Assembly: GCA_002364085.1 (NCBI GenBank)
Contig: DEXK01000013.1
Coordinates: forward strand, 62,001 to 126,000
DNA from: Balneolaceae bacterium UBA3186
Lineage (GTDB): Bacteria > Bacteroidota > Rhodothermia > Balneolales > Balneolaceae
DNA: 64,000 nt
Direction of reading: 5' to 3'
Shown here: positions 1-7,173 of the stretch, one piece after another
Layout: every line of letters starts with the position of its first letter
How positions within the stretch are numbered: position 1 is the stretch's first letter
The notes under the pieces: model-generated
Told to the model about the DNA's origin: nothing
The model's input: only the letters and a program-made list of their open reading frames with translations
Databases searched by the model: none
Made by a program: the position numbers and the translations under genes

Positions 1-206
1 AGTTAGACAAAGACCAGAAGAAAGCAAAAGAAGCTAAGAAGAAGATCGAAGCTGCTGATGTTGAAACTGGTGCACCTACTTTAGGTGAGATGTCAGGACT
101 GGCTGCTCTTAAAGACAAAATGGAAGCAGAAGAAAAAGAAGCTGCTGCTAAAAAGTCTACAAGCAAGAGCTCTAAAAAAGACACTGACGAAGACTCTGCT
201 GAATAA
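1..206 (+). CDS. C-terminal tail of a probable 30S ribosomal protein S1 (5' end outside window)
   Basis: An open frame enters from the left edge and stops with TAA at 204-206. The visible 67 residues are highly charged, alternating Lys/Ala/Glu, with a TLGEMSGLAALKDKM segment followed by a Ser/Lys/Asp-rich tail. This resembles the disordered end of ribosomal protein S1 in Bacteroidota relatives, where the last S1 repeat is followed by a TLG-type motif and an acidic/basic tail. No complete S1 RNA-binding repeat lies inside the window, so the call rests on tail resemblance only. Another abundant charged protein is possible. A strong terminator follows directly. Confidence 0.45.
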   Translation, partial: LDKDQKKAKEAKKKIEAADVETGAPTLGEMSGLAALKDKMEAEEKEAAAKKSTSKSSKKDTDEDSAE

Positions 207-234
207 TATTTAGCTGATTAGTCTCAGATTTTAG

Positions 235-268
235 AAAGGCATCCAATTAAGTTTGGATGCCTTTTTTT
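235..268 (+). terminator. Rho-independent terminator after the S1-like gene
   Basis: A perfect stem AGGCATCCAA/TTGGATGCCT with a short loop is followed by a run of seven T, 30 bases after the stop codon of the upstream frame. It ends rightward transcription of the partial gene. Confidence 0.85.
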
Positions 269-541
269 GTGGGGTATAGCCACGAAAGCACAAAATCACG
301 GAAGAATACTAAACACATCTAAATCTCCCTTTGAATGATCCGAGGGATGCGTGAATTTAGCTATTAAACAAATTCGGTCATTCCTGCGAAGGCAGGAATC
401 TGGATCGTTATTAAGGTTGTATCCTTTTAAACCAATCCAGATCTCGGGCATACGCCGCGAGATGCCCCTATATATTTTACCGTTCAAAAACTGTCAGCGA
501 ATTAGCTAACATCTACAAGGGTGAGCTGCTTTTATAAAATA
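269..541. repeat. Gene-free spacer made of dispersed repeat modules
   Basis: I see no convincing gene here; the small leftward frame at 296-487 runs through repeats. From left to right it holds: a degenerate module at 311-355 (AAATCTCCCTT, then GATCCGAGGGATGCGTGAA) that recurs at 1152-1229; a composite palindrome at 377-464 that recurs at 17937-18034 and 57139-57229; and a third module at 491-520 that recurs at 57082-57109 and, inverted, at 56511-56532. Confidence 0.7.
377..464. repeat. Composite palindromic (BIME-like) repeat, copy 1
   Basis: The left half-palindrome ATTCCTGCGAAGGCAGGAAT and the right half-palindrome ATCTCGGGCATACGCCGCGA are joined by an inverted CTGGAT...ATCCAG pair. The whole unit is therefore an imperfect palindrome of about 90 bases. 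The closest match in the window is copy 3 near 57.2 kb. Confidence 0.75.
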
Positions 542-1060
542 TTACTCCTTTTGAGAGTCTGTAGAAAAAAGAATTCCCGTTAAACCGGCTGCTTTAATTT
601 GAGAAATCAGATCTGTAATCTTCCACATGGGGGTTTCGGCATGTACTACGAGAACTGCATGAGGATATGGTCCATAAAAATTTCGAGTGGTTTTAATGAA
701 GGAAACAGGATCTGATTCCGGTAGTTTTTCACCATTCATCTTCAAAAAGCCATGTTTATCTATTACAAAGTAGATCGCATTTCTTTTTCCAAATTCAGTT
801 GACCTGTTTTCACTTTCGGGAAGTTTAACTCCTTCCACATAGGTGAGTGCGGAAAACGATCCAAGACTGGTTAGTGACGCTGTAATCAAAAATCCTACTT
901 CAACAGCAAACCAGATCGAAAATAACCCGACTACCATTTTGTTGAACCTGCTCAGCGATTTCAGAGAATTTCGTAATCTATTTGGAAAGCGAGTTTGTAT
1001 CAGCTCCTCGGCATTTTTAAAACTCCTTTTCCTTTTTGGAGGTAGAAATATCCAGTTCAT
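542..1060 (-). CDS. ExbD/TolR-like membrane protein with basic N-terminal extension
   Basis: A 172-residue protein with a cytoplasmic, Lys/Arg-rich N-terminus (1-41), one membrane helix (about 42-67) and a C-terminal periplasmic domain. That domain follows the ExbD pattern: a LP start, a 'ID-G-LKMNGEKLP' strand, a 'VLVVHAETPMWKITDLISQIKAAGLTGILFST' type ending. ExbD/TolR proteins couple the proton motive force, with an ExbB/TolQ channel, to outer-membrane processes. The near-invariant helix Asp is replaced by Glu54 (VEV instead of VDV). The N-terminus is longer than in typical ExbD. No exbB lies beside it; the canonical exbB/exbD genes are 20 kb away. Family assignment is by pattern and could not be searched. 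Confidence 0.6.
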   Translation of the reverse strand: MNWIFLPPKRKRSFKNAEELIQTRFPNRLRNSLKSLSRFNKMVVGLFSIWFAVEVGFLITASLTSLGSFSALTYVEGVKLPESENRSTEFGKRNAIYFVIDKHGFLKMNGEKLPESDPVSFIKTTRNFYGPYPHAVLVVHAETPMWKITDLISQIKAAGLTGILFSTDSQKE

Positions 1061-1113
1061 ATGGTCAGGATCAATTTAAAATCATAATAATATTAATCAT
1101 TTAAACTTACCCA

Positions 1114-1146
1114 TAAAAAAAGCTCCGACGCAGAGCGCACGGAGCT
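1114..1146 (-). terminator. Leftward Rho-independent terminator (distal copy)
   Basis: Read leftward, AGCTCCG...CGGAGCT forms a seven-base-pair stem followed directly by seven T. It lies downstream of the leftward moxR gene, behind the degraded proximal copy. Confidence 0.7.
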
Positions 1147-1379
1147 AGTTAGAAACACTTCTAAATCTCCCTTCGAAGGGAGATGATCATCCAAACAGTT
1201 ACTTTGGATGATCCGAGGGATGCGTGAAGTTTGCGAACTGTTAAACTACACAGCATTCTGTTAGGACATCCCCCACAAAATCTCCGGACGAGATTTAGAG
1301 CATCCTTAAAAAGGGGGATTATCTTAAAAAATTTACAAGAGTTGCCTATAGTGGAATCTTTAGTTAATGCATGAAAAAT

Positions 1380-1412
1380 TAAAAAAACTCAGACGCAGAG
1401 CGCACGGAGCTA
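1380..1412 (-). terminator. Degraded proximal copy of the moxR terminator
   Basis: It has the same hairpin loop and left arm as the copy at 1121-1146, but the right arm has changed to CTGAGTT, leaving a weak stem followed by a T run. It lies about 70 bases after the moxR stop codon and probably terminates only partially. Confidence 0.5.
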
Positions 1413-1479
1413 GAACCAAGTGTTATAAATGTGATGAAAATTCTAAAATAAACTCATCACTCATCACTAATCAAAAACC

Positions 1480-2481
1480 CTAAGGAACCTGCACACTTCC
1501 CATGATCTTCTCAACGATATCTTCAGGGCTGATGTCTTCAGCTTCCGCTTCAAAGGTAGGGATGATCCTGTGACGAAGCACATCCATCGCTATGGTGCGA
1601 ACATCTTCAGGAGTGACATACGCTCTGTGTTCCATAAATGCCTGCGCTCTGGACGCTAAATTCAGATTGATAGTGGCACGAGGCGATCCACCGAAGCTGA
1701 TCAGGTCTTCGAGTTCTTTAAGTCCGTAGTTAGCCGGCTTTCTTGTGGCAAAAACCAGATCCACAATATACTTCTCAACTTTTTCATCCATGTAGATGTC
1801 GTTGATCACTGCTCTGGCGTCCATGATCTTTTCAGTAGACACTACGGTATCAAGCGTTGGCTTTGGACCTGTGCGAGCCATACGACGCATGATCTCCATT
1901 TCTTCTATTTCAGTCGGGTAGCCGATCTTCAGTTTCAGCATAAAACGATCTACCTGGGCTTCCGGCAACGGATACGTTCCTTCTTGTTCAACCGGGTTTT
2001 GAGTAGCCAATACTAAGAAAGGCTCTTCCAGTTTAAATGTGCTTTCGCCAATGGTTACTTGTTTTTCTTGCATCGCTTCCAAAAGTGCACTCTGAACTTT
2101 TGCCGGAGAACGGTTGATCTCATCAGCTAAAATGATATTCGCGAAAATCGGTCCCTTTTTAACCAGAAATTCAGCTTCTTTCTGATTGTAGATCAATGTA
2201 CCGATCAAATCTGCAGGTAAAAGATCAGGTGTAAACTGAATTCTTTGGAAATCTGTATTCAGCACCGTTGCAAGAGAAGAGACGGTTAAGGTCTTTGCCA
2301 AACCGGGAACGCCTTCCAGTAAAACGTGTCCATTGGTGAGCAAACCAACCAGTAAACGGTCGATCATATAATTCTGACCAATGATTACTTTGTCTAATTC
2401 TTTGCGTATATCTTCGATAAAAGCACTGCTCTTTTCGATTTTTTCACCGAGTGCTTTCATGTCTACAGCCATTTCGCTCAT
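1480..2481 (-). CDS. MoxR-family AAA+ ATPase
   Basis: A 333-residue cytoplasmic ATPase of the MoxR class. Seen: Walker A GVPGLAKT (57-64), Walker B with ILADEINR (117-124), a sensor-1 region (LATQNPVEQEGTYPLPEAQ) and an arginine-finger/sensor-2 region with the SPRAT motif. Length and order are typical. MoxR proteins act as chaperones that activate partner proteins, often with VWA-domain proteins and DUF58 proteins encoded next door. Here no VWA or DUF58 gene follows, only repeat spacer and an ExbD-like gene, so the partner is unknown. It is transcribed divergently from uppP across 78 bases. Confidence 0.93.
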   Translation of the reverse strand: MSEMAVDMKALGEKIEKSSAFIEDIRKELDKVIIGQNYMIDRLLVGLLTNGHVLLEGVPGLAKTLTVSSLATVLNTDFQRIQFTPDLLPADLIGTLIYNQKEAEFLVKKGPIFANIILADEINRSPAKVQSALLEAMQEKQVTIGESTFKLEEPFLVLATQNPVEQEGTYPLPEAQVDRFMLKLKIGYPTEIEEMEIMRRMARTGPKPTLDTVVSTEKIMDARAVINDIYMDEKVEKYIVDLVFATRKPANYGLKELEDLISFGGSPRATINLNLASRAQAFMEHRAYVTPEDVRTIAMDVLRHRIIPTFEAEAEDISPEDIVEKIMGSVQVP

Positions 2482-2559
2482 ATTTCTTAATATTCCGTTA
2501 TAATTTTCCTGATGATATGGTTAATTTCTCGCCTTCCAAAAAGCCATCAAATATAATAC

Positions 2560-3366
2560 ATGGACATTTTACAATCTTTTTTATTAGGACTGCTACAAGG
2601 ACTCACTGAATTCCTTCCAATTAGTAGCTCAGGTCACCTTGCATTGGGTAAATATTTCCTCGGGGAAAATAACGAAGCTGGACTAACTTTTGAAATCGTA
2701 GTTCACTTTGGAACACTTTGCAGCATTTTAATTTACTATCGTGCACTTATCGGGGATATTTTGAAATCCGGAGTAAGCTTTTTAGCCGCACCTAAAGAGA
2801 AGAAGGACGACCCGAATGTAAAAATGATCTTATTTGTGTTGATCAGTATGATTCCGGCATTCATTGTCGGCTTCACACTCAAAGACAGCGTTGAATCTAT
2901 TTTTGACAGTCCATTTTTAGTTTCCATCATGCTGGTTGTTACAGGATTTATTCTTTTTCTAACCAAGTTCGCAAAAGAAAAAGATGGAGAAGTTACGCTT
3001 GGCAGAAGTTTTATCATTGGTCTTGCGCAGGCATTTGCGATGATTCCGGGTATCAGTCGTTCAGGTTCTACAATTTCAGCGGCGCTGTATTTTGGAGTAA
3101 AAAGAGAAGACGCTGCGAATTTTTCTTTTCTGATGGTAATTCCCGTTATCGGTGGAGCTATGTTACTTCAGATTCTGGATTTAATGGAAGTTGGAATTGA
3201 CGCAGTTCAGGTTACAAGCTTGTTGGTAGGATTTTTTACTGCGTTTATCTCAGGATATTACGCTTTGAAGTATCTGATAGTGATCCTGAAGAAGAAAGGT
3301 TTTCACTATTTTGCCTATTACTGCTGGTTAGTTGGTGGAGCCGGACTAATTTATTTCTGGATTTAA
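2560..3366 (+). CDS. uppP: Undecaprenyl-diphosphatase UppP (BacA)
   Basis: An integral membrane phosphatase of 268 residues that dephosphorylates undecaprenyl diphosphate to recycle the lipid carrier for peptidoglycan and other glycans. Seen: the first signature QGLTEFLPISSSGHL (13-27) with its catalytic Glu and Ser cluster, the second signature PGISRSGST (163-171) with the essential Arg, and about eight hydrophobic helices. Length is normal for the family. The ATG at 2560 fits the start of the first signature region. The stop is 74 bases ahead of nuoJ, which has its own promoter-like sequence, so cotranscription is uncertain. Confidence 0.95.
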   Translation: MDILQSFLLGLLQGLTEFLPISSSGHLALGKYFLGENNEAGLTFEIVVHFGTLCSILIYYRALIGDILKSGVSFLAAPKEKKDDPNVKMILFVLISMIPAFIVGFTLKDSVESIFDSPFLVSIMLVVTGFILFLTKFAKEKDGEVTLGRSFIIGLAQAFAMIPGISRSGSTISAALYFGVKREDAANFSFLMVIPVIGGAMLLQILDLMEVGIDAVQVTSLLVGFFTAFISGYYALKYLIVILKKKGFHYFAYYCWLVGGAGLIYFWI

Positions 3367-3386
3367 TGAATAATCACTGTTTTAGT

Positions 3387-3418
3387 CTTGAAGACGGAAG
3401 CAAATAGTGCTACATTTG
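3387..3418 (+). promoter_or_regulatory. Probable Bacteroidota-type promoter for nuoJK
   Basis: A -33 element CTTG (3387-3390) is followed 20 bases later by TACATTTG (3411-3418), which matches the TAnnTTTG -7 consensus of Bacteroidota sigma factors exactly. The nuoJ ATG lies 22 bases downstream, which implies a very short leader. Confidence 0.6.
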
Positions 3419-3440
3419 CACTCCAATTTTATAGGATATT

Positions 3441-3950
3441 ATGATCGTTTATCTATTTATACTATTAGCTGTTTTAGCTATCGGATCGGCACTTGCCATG
3501 GTGATCAACAAGAACGTGGTTAATAGTGCGCTTTTCCTTGTTATCAATATGGTTTCATTGGCAGGAATTTATCTGCTCTTGAACGCACAATTTTTGGCAG
3601 TGATCCAGATCCTGGTTTATGCAGGTGCCATTATGGTGCTTTTCCTTTTTGTGATCATGTTGCTGAATGTGGAAGACGAAGAAAAGCTTTTCGACAAATT
3701 CAGAGTAAAATACTTCTTAGCATTTATTCTGGGAGCGGCTGTTGTAGGACAGATCTTTTACAGCATTGCCGGAGTTACTAATATGCTTCCTGAGATTTCT
3801 TCGAATATGGCTGAGATCGGAACGATTGAAGCCGCAGGTGACGTGCTTTACACAAAATATTTACTTCCATTTGAAATGACTGCGATCTTATTAACAGCAG
3901 CTGTTGTTGGTGCGTTGATGGTTGCTCAATACAAAATTAAGAAAGGGTAG
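3441..3950 (+). CDS. nuoJ: NADH-quinone oxidoreductase subunit J
   Basis: A 169-residue membrane-arm subunit of respiratory complex I (ND6 homologue). Five hydrophobic helices are visible. The conserved helix-3 region reads VIQILVYAGAIMVLFLFVIMLLN, with the AGAIM-VLF motif typical of NuoJ. It helps couple quinone reduction to ion pumping. The gene is five bases ahead of nuoK and has its own upstream promoter box. In most genomes nuoA to nuoI would precede it; here uppP does, so the peripheral-arm genes must lie elsewhere. Confidence 0.95.
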   Translation: MIVYLFILLAVLAIGSALAMVINKNVVNSALFLVINMVSLAGIYLLLNAQFLAVIQILVYAGAIMVLFLFVIMLLNVEDEEKLFDKFRVKYFLAFILGAAVVGQIFYSIAGVTNMLPEISSNMAEIGTIEAAGDVLYTKYLLPFEMTAILLTAAVVGALMVAQYKIKKG

Positions 3951-3955
3951 AACAG

Positions 3956-4258
3956 ATGTTAGAGATCGATTGGTTTTTAGGGATTAGTGCTATCATGTTT
4001 TCGATCGGTATTATCGGTGTATTGATTCGCCGTAATGCCGTTGTGATCTTTATGTGTGTGGAATTGATGTTGAATGCTGTAAACCTGACGTTGGTTTCAT
4101 TCAGCAGTTATCACGGAAACATTGACGGACAGATATTTGTATTCTTTGCATTAGCCGTTGCTGCTGCGGAGGCTGTAGTTGGATTAGCCATTATCATAGC
4201 CATCTTCAGGAATAACCTTACAGTTGATGTGACTGAGATCAATTTACTGCGCTGGTAA
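3956..4258 (+). CDS. nuoK: NADH-quinone oxidoreductase subunit K
   Basis: A 100-residue, three-helix complex I subunit (ND4L homologue). The two membrane glutamates involved in proton transfer are visible in CVELMLNAVNL (helix 2) and AAAEAVVGLAI (helix 3). Length is exactly that of the family. It follows nuoJ closely. The last codons (CTGCGCTGGTAA) and the following palindrome are repeated 272 bases downstream. The next complex I genes (nuoLMN) start 4.6 kb away. Confidence 0.96.
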   Translation: MLEIDWFLGISAIMFSIGIIGVLIRRNAVVIFMCVELMLNAVNLTLVSFSSYHGNIDGQIFVFFALAVAAAEAVVGLAIIIAIFRNNLTVDVTEINLLRW

Positions 4259-4326
4259 GAATTAACCACAGAGAACACAAAGAGATATTTATTTAAACTT
4301 TGTGCCCTCTGTGGTTTAAAAGACTT
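4246..4326 (+). repeat. Direct repeat, copy 1: nuoK 3' end plus palindrome
   Basis: The repeat starts in the last four codons of nuoK and runs through a palindrome TAACCACAGAG...CTCTGTGGTTTA. The same string of elements, with scattered substitutions, returns at 4518-4602. The core palindrome belongs to a dispersed class seen in many environmental bacteria. Confidence 0.75.
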
Positions 4327-4328
4327 TC

Positions 4329-4368
4329 AAAAGCTTTCATTTCGAAAAGAGATGAAAGCTTTTTTTAT
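4329..4368 (+). terminator. Rho-independent terminator after nuoK
   Basis: The stem AAAGCTTTCAT/ATGAAAGCTTT with a ten-base loop is followed by a T-rich tract, about 70 bases after the nuoK stop. Confidence 0.75.
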
Positions 4369-4390
4369 ATTTTTGAGATTCAATATTAAG

Positions 4391-4495
4391 ATGATGGATT
4401 ATGTTCAACTGTCTACTGTAGTTATTTTACTTTTATCAATACAGAATATATCTGCTCAACATCTAGGGAATGAAAATAAATTGGAGTCAAAGTAA
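4391..4495 (+). pseudogene. Possible 34-residue remnant of an exported protein gene
   Basis: A short frame starts with two ATG codons and reads as a signal-peptide-like segment (hydrophobic VVILLLSIQN then SAQ|H), then stops after 34 codons. It lies between the two copies of the nuoK-end repeat. One reading is the truncated start of an earlier exported-protein gene left by the tandem duplication. It could also be chance. Confidence 0.25.
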
Positions 4496-4517
4496 AAGGG
4501 AGAAGAAAAAAGAATTA

Positions 4518-4602
4518 ATTGCGCTGGTAAGAGTTAACCACAAAGAACACAGAGAAAGATATTTAGAATAAACTCTGTGTCCTCTGTGGTTTAAAAGCTT
4601 TT
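4518..4602 (+). repeat. Direct repeat, copy 2 of the nuoK 3' end segment
   Basis: TTGCGCTGGTAAGAGTTAAC followed by the CACAAAGAACACAGAG...CTCTGTGTCCTCTGTGG palindrome repeats copy 1, including the nuoK stop context. The similarity continues weakly past the poly-T (GAGATT...) up to about 4640, with about 40 bases of the hairpin missing. Confidence 0.7.
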
Positions 4603-4654
4603 TTTGTAAATGTGAGATTGATTACATTAGCAGAAATCAAAAAAACTAACTGCT

Positions 4655-5824
4655 ATGATTAAGAGATCTATCCTGTTTCTGTTTTCAATTGTATTGCTGA
4701 TGGCTTGTGCATCTTCAGAAAAGTACTTGCAAAAAGGTCAATATGATAAAGCCATCGACAAATCGGTAAAAAAGCTCCGTAAAGATCCCGGAAATGATAA
4801 AGAGTTGTACGTCCTCAAAGAAGCTTACGGCAAAGCTCAGGATTTTGATAAGGATCGTATCGACTTTTTGGAAAAGGAGGGGAGAGAAGAAAATTATGTA
4901 GCTATCTATGATCTGTATGTTCGTTTAGATCGTCGTCAGGATAAGATCAAGACATTACCGTCATCGGTATTAAGAGAATTTACACTGGTTAATTATGATG
5001 ACCGATTGATCGCCTCGAAAGAACAAGCAGCCGAATCTTCTTACGCGTTGGGAGTAGATTATCTGGAACGAGGAGGCAGGGAAAACGCGAGAAGAGCGTA
5101 CAGAGAATTTGAAACGGTGAAATCCATTTATTCCAATTATAAAGATGTGGATGCCAAACTCAGTCAGGCACGATATGAGGGAACCAATCAGGTTTTATTT
5201 GTGATCGAAAATAATTCCGAATCTGTACTCCCTGTTCGTTTTGATCAGGAATTACGGAAGATTGGTTTAGGTGATCTGAATGGAACATGGATCCAATACA
5301 GTGTGTACGAAGACGAAGAAGTGGATTACGATTATTTCATTGTATTGAATATCAAAGATATCTTGGTGTCACCGGAGCAGATCACTAAAGAAAAATATAC
5401 GGACACCAAAGAAATTCAGGACGGTACCAAATACGTGCTAGACGAAAATGGCAATGTGAAAAAAGATTCACTTGGGAATGACATTCGCGAACCTAATTTT
5501 ATCACCGTTGAGGCTGAAGTAACGGAAACCCGTCAGTATAAAGAAGGGATTGTTGGCGGAACTATTGAATACATAAATATAAAAACCGATCAACTCGAAA
5601 AGAGAGAAGATATTTCGGTAACGGCTTTCTTTGAGCATTTTTCAGCTAACTACAATGGAGATGAAAGAGCGCTCAGTAAAGAGTCTAAAGAACGTGTTGA
5701 TGTTAATCAGTTAGCTTTTCCAAGTAATGAATCGCTGTTGATGGATGCGGCAGAACTTCTTAAAGATAAAACAAAAGATGTGATGTATAGGAATAGAGGG
5801 TTGCTTAGCAGGGCTGAGAATTAG
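4655..5824 (+). CDS. Lipoprotein of unknown function with TPR-like helical N-terminal half
   Basis: A 389-residue protein with a type II signal peptide (lipobox LLMAC, Cys18). After the lipid anchor, residues 19-170 are Lys/Glu/Tyr-rich repeats of the 'KYLQKGQYDKAIDKSVKKL' kind, which suggests tetratricopeptide-like helices. Residues 180-390 are predicted mostly strand. The C-terminal half contains alternating acidic stretches and no catalytic motif I recognise. It sits alone on the plus strand between nuoK and a leftward pair, after the nuoK-end duplication. A periplasmic or outer-membrane scaffolding role would fit but is inference; I do not recognise the family. Confidence 0.75.
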   Translation: MIKRSILFLFSIVLLMACASSEKYLQKGQYDKAIDKSVKKLRKDPGNDKELYVLKEAYGKAQDFDKDRIDFLEKEGREENYVAIYDLYVRLDRRQDKIKTLPSSVLREFTLVNYDDRLIASKEQAAESSYALGVDYLERGGRENARRAYREFETVKSIYSNYKDVDAKLSQARYEGTNQVLFVIENNSESVLPVRFDQELRKIGLGDLNGTWIQYSVYEDEEVDYDYFIVLNIKDILVSPEQITKEKYTDTKEIQDGTKYVLDENGNVKKDSLGNDIREPNFITVEAEVTETRQYKEGIVGGTIEYINIKTDQLEKREDISVTAFFEHFSANYNGDERALSKESKERVDVNQLAFPSNESLLMDAAELLKDKTKDVMYRNRGLLSRAEN

Positions 5825-5859
5825 GAATTAAAAATTAAGAATGTAGAATTAAAAATTCT

Positions 5860-5962
5860 GGTTTGTCATTTCGAAGGAGATTGCCGACTGAGAAATCAAG
5901 TATATTTTTTAAAAGCAATCTTTAGATATCTCGTTTTGCTCGATATGACAAGGTCAATAATT
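5860..5962. repeat. Dispersed palindromic repeat between convergent genes
   Basis: GTCATTTCGAAGGAGATTG near 5866 is mirrored by CTCGTTTTGCTCGATATGAC ending near 5951, flanked by A/T-rich inverted TTAATTTTTA-type strings. It lies in the convergent gap between the lipoprotein and the outer-membrane protein gene, where it could also act as a bidirectional terminator. Confidence 0.5.
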
Positions 5963-6009
5963 CTTAATTTTTAATCTTACATCTTTAATTCCGAATCTTC
6001 GATTCGGCG

Positions 6010-7173
6010 CTAAAACATATATCCCGCGGTAAAGTACACTCCAACTCCTTCTTCGGAAAATCCCACATCACACCTAAGTACAAAATCAGGAGTGAAAAAT
6101 GAGCTTGTTCCTCCTAGACCGTAAGAATATTTCAGATCGTTAAAGATATTATCAAAAGACTCTCCGTTAGGGTAAGTTCTTCCCACATCAAAGAATAAAG
6201 TCCCGCCAAATTCTCCTCCTACAGCATCGATATTGAAAAGCCAGGTTCTTAGTTCAGTATTGAACAGAAGTACGTTATCATCTAAAAAGCGAGTAGATGG
6301 ATAACCTCTCAGCGATTCTTCGTCTCCTGCATACGCCAGTTTCCAGTAAGGAACTTCCCCTGAAGTATTTCGAGTGTAAATACGATTTGCCCAGGTTATT
6401 TCTTTCAGGAAGAAGAAAGAAGAATATTTTCGGATATCAGCCTGAAAAACAAATGTATTGTACGAACTTCCGTACCAGGTTTGGCCAACTTCTGCAGTGG
6501 TTTCGATATAACTCCCTCGCGTAGGTCTGAATTCACTGTTTCTACTCTCTAATATAAAGCCGGTTCCTAAGTGGAGTGTTTGTCCTCCGTCAACGCCAAG
6601 AGGTTGTTCTTGAGTTATTAGTCGATCAGGGCCATTATCAACCGGAGTGGTGTAATCGAAATTCAGAACTGCCAATACATTCAACGAAGATTTGTTCTTA
6701 ACCCATAGCGGAATTCTGAGTCTTGCATCAATACCAAAGCTAAAAGACTGAAAAGAATACAACTTGTTATTGGAATTAAAGGAGTCATTGATCTTTTGAT
6801 AAGAGCCAATTCCGTAATAAGTATCCTGTAGAAACCGGGACGCATAAACTTGGCTGATAAATCTGTTATTGGAATTAAAAGCGTAAGGTTTGTCGTATTC
6901 AACTAGACCGGAAAGCAGTCCTTTTGTAGAAATAATGGCTGCAACCTGAGTGAAAGAGTGGAAAGGTTCAATTTCTTTTTTATAGTGAAATCTGTGAACC
7001 AACCCCCCCACTAAAAATCCAAAATCACTGCTAAATGATAAAGCAGGGAGAAATGCGGTTTCAATAGAATCTGTTACAACTACATTAGGGGAATTCTGAG
7101 CAGAAAGTTCTGTAGAACAAAAAAGGAGCAGTAAAACTGCTCCTTTAAATAAATAATTAAGCTGTTTGCTCAC
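6010..7173 (-). CDS. Omp85-type outer-membrane beta-barrel protein (BamA/TamA-like C-terminal domain)
   Basis: A 387-residue exported protein with a signal peptide ending near 'TELSAQ' (about 26). Amphipathic strands run to the C-terminal aromatic residue (AGYMF). The pattern 'LHLGTGFILESRNSEFRPTRGSYIE' and the loop 'AGDEESLRGYPSTRFLDDN' match the surface-antigen domain of Omp85 proteins, where the (V/L)RGY motif lines the barrel. No POTRA repeats precede it, so it is a barrel-only family member rather than BamA itself. The start codon is GTG, immediately after the TAA of the upstream antiporter gene, which implies translational coupling. Confidence 0.8.
   Translation of the reverse strand: MSKQLNYLFKGAVLLLLFCSTELSAQNSPNVVVTDSIETAFLPALSFSSDFGFLVGGLVHRFHYKKEIEPFHSFTQVAAIISTKGLLSGLVEYDKPYAFNSNNRFISQVYASRFLQDTYYGIGSYQKINDSFNSNNKLYSFQSFSFGIDARLRIPLWVKNKSSLNVLAVLNFDYTTPVDNGPDRLITQEQPLGVDGGQTLHLGTGFILESRNSEFRPTRGSYIETTAEVGQTWYGSSYNTFVFQADIRKYSSFFFLKEITWANRIYTRNTSGEVPYWKLAYAGDEESLRGYPSTRFLDDNVLLFNTELRTWLFNIDAVGGEFGGTLFFDVGRTYPNGESFDNIFNDLKYSYGLGGTSSFFTPDFVLRCDVGFSEEGVGVYFTAGYMF

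Larger units (their letters stand above)
1061..1479. repeat. Gene-free spacer with duplicated hairpins around a repeat module
   Basis: This 419-base spacer has no credible gene. It contains two near-copies of a GACGCAGAGCGCACGGAGCT hairpin (1121-1146 and 1387-1412). Between them lies the 1152-1229 repeat module shared with 311-355 and an imperfect palindrome built on CATCCCCC...GGGGGAT (1266-1320). Confidence 0.65.

Noticed and set aside
296..487. 63-residue leftward frame
   Set aside because: It runs through dispersed repeats (composite palindrome), has no ribosome-binding site and no recognisable protein features.
843..1079. 78-residue rightward frame opposite the ExbD-like gene
   Set aside because: It is the antisense shadow of a gene with a recognisable domain.
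4263..4594. CRISPR-like array from repeated CCACAGAG strings
   Set aside because: There are only two palindromic units, unequal spacing and no cas genes; this is a tandem duplication of a dispersed palindrome.
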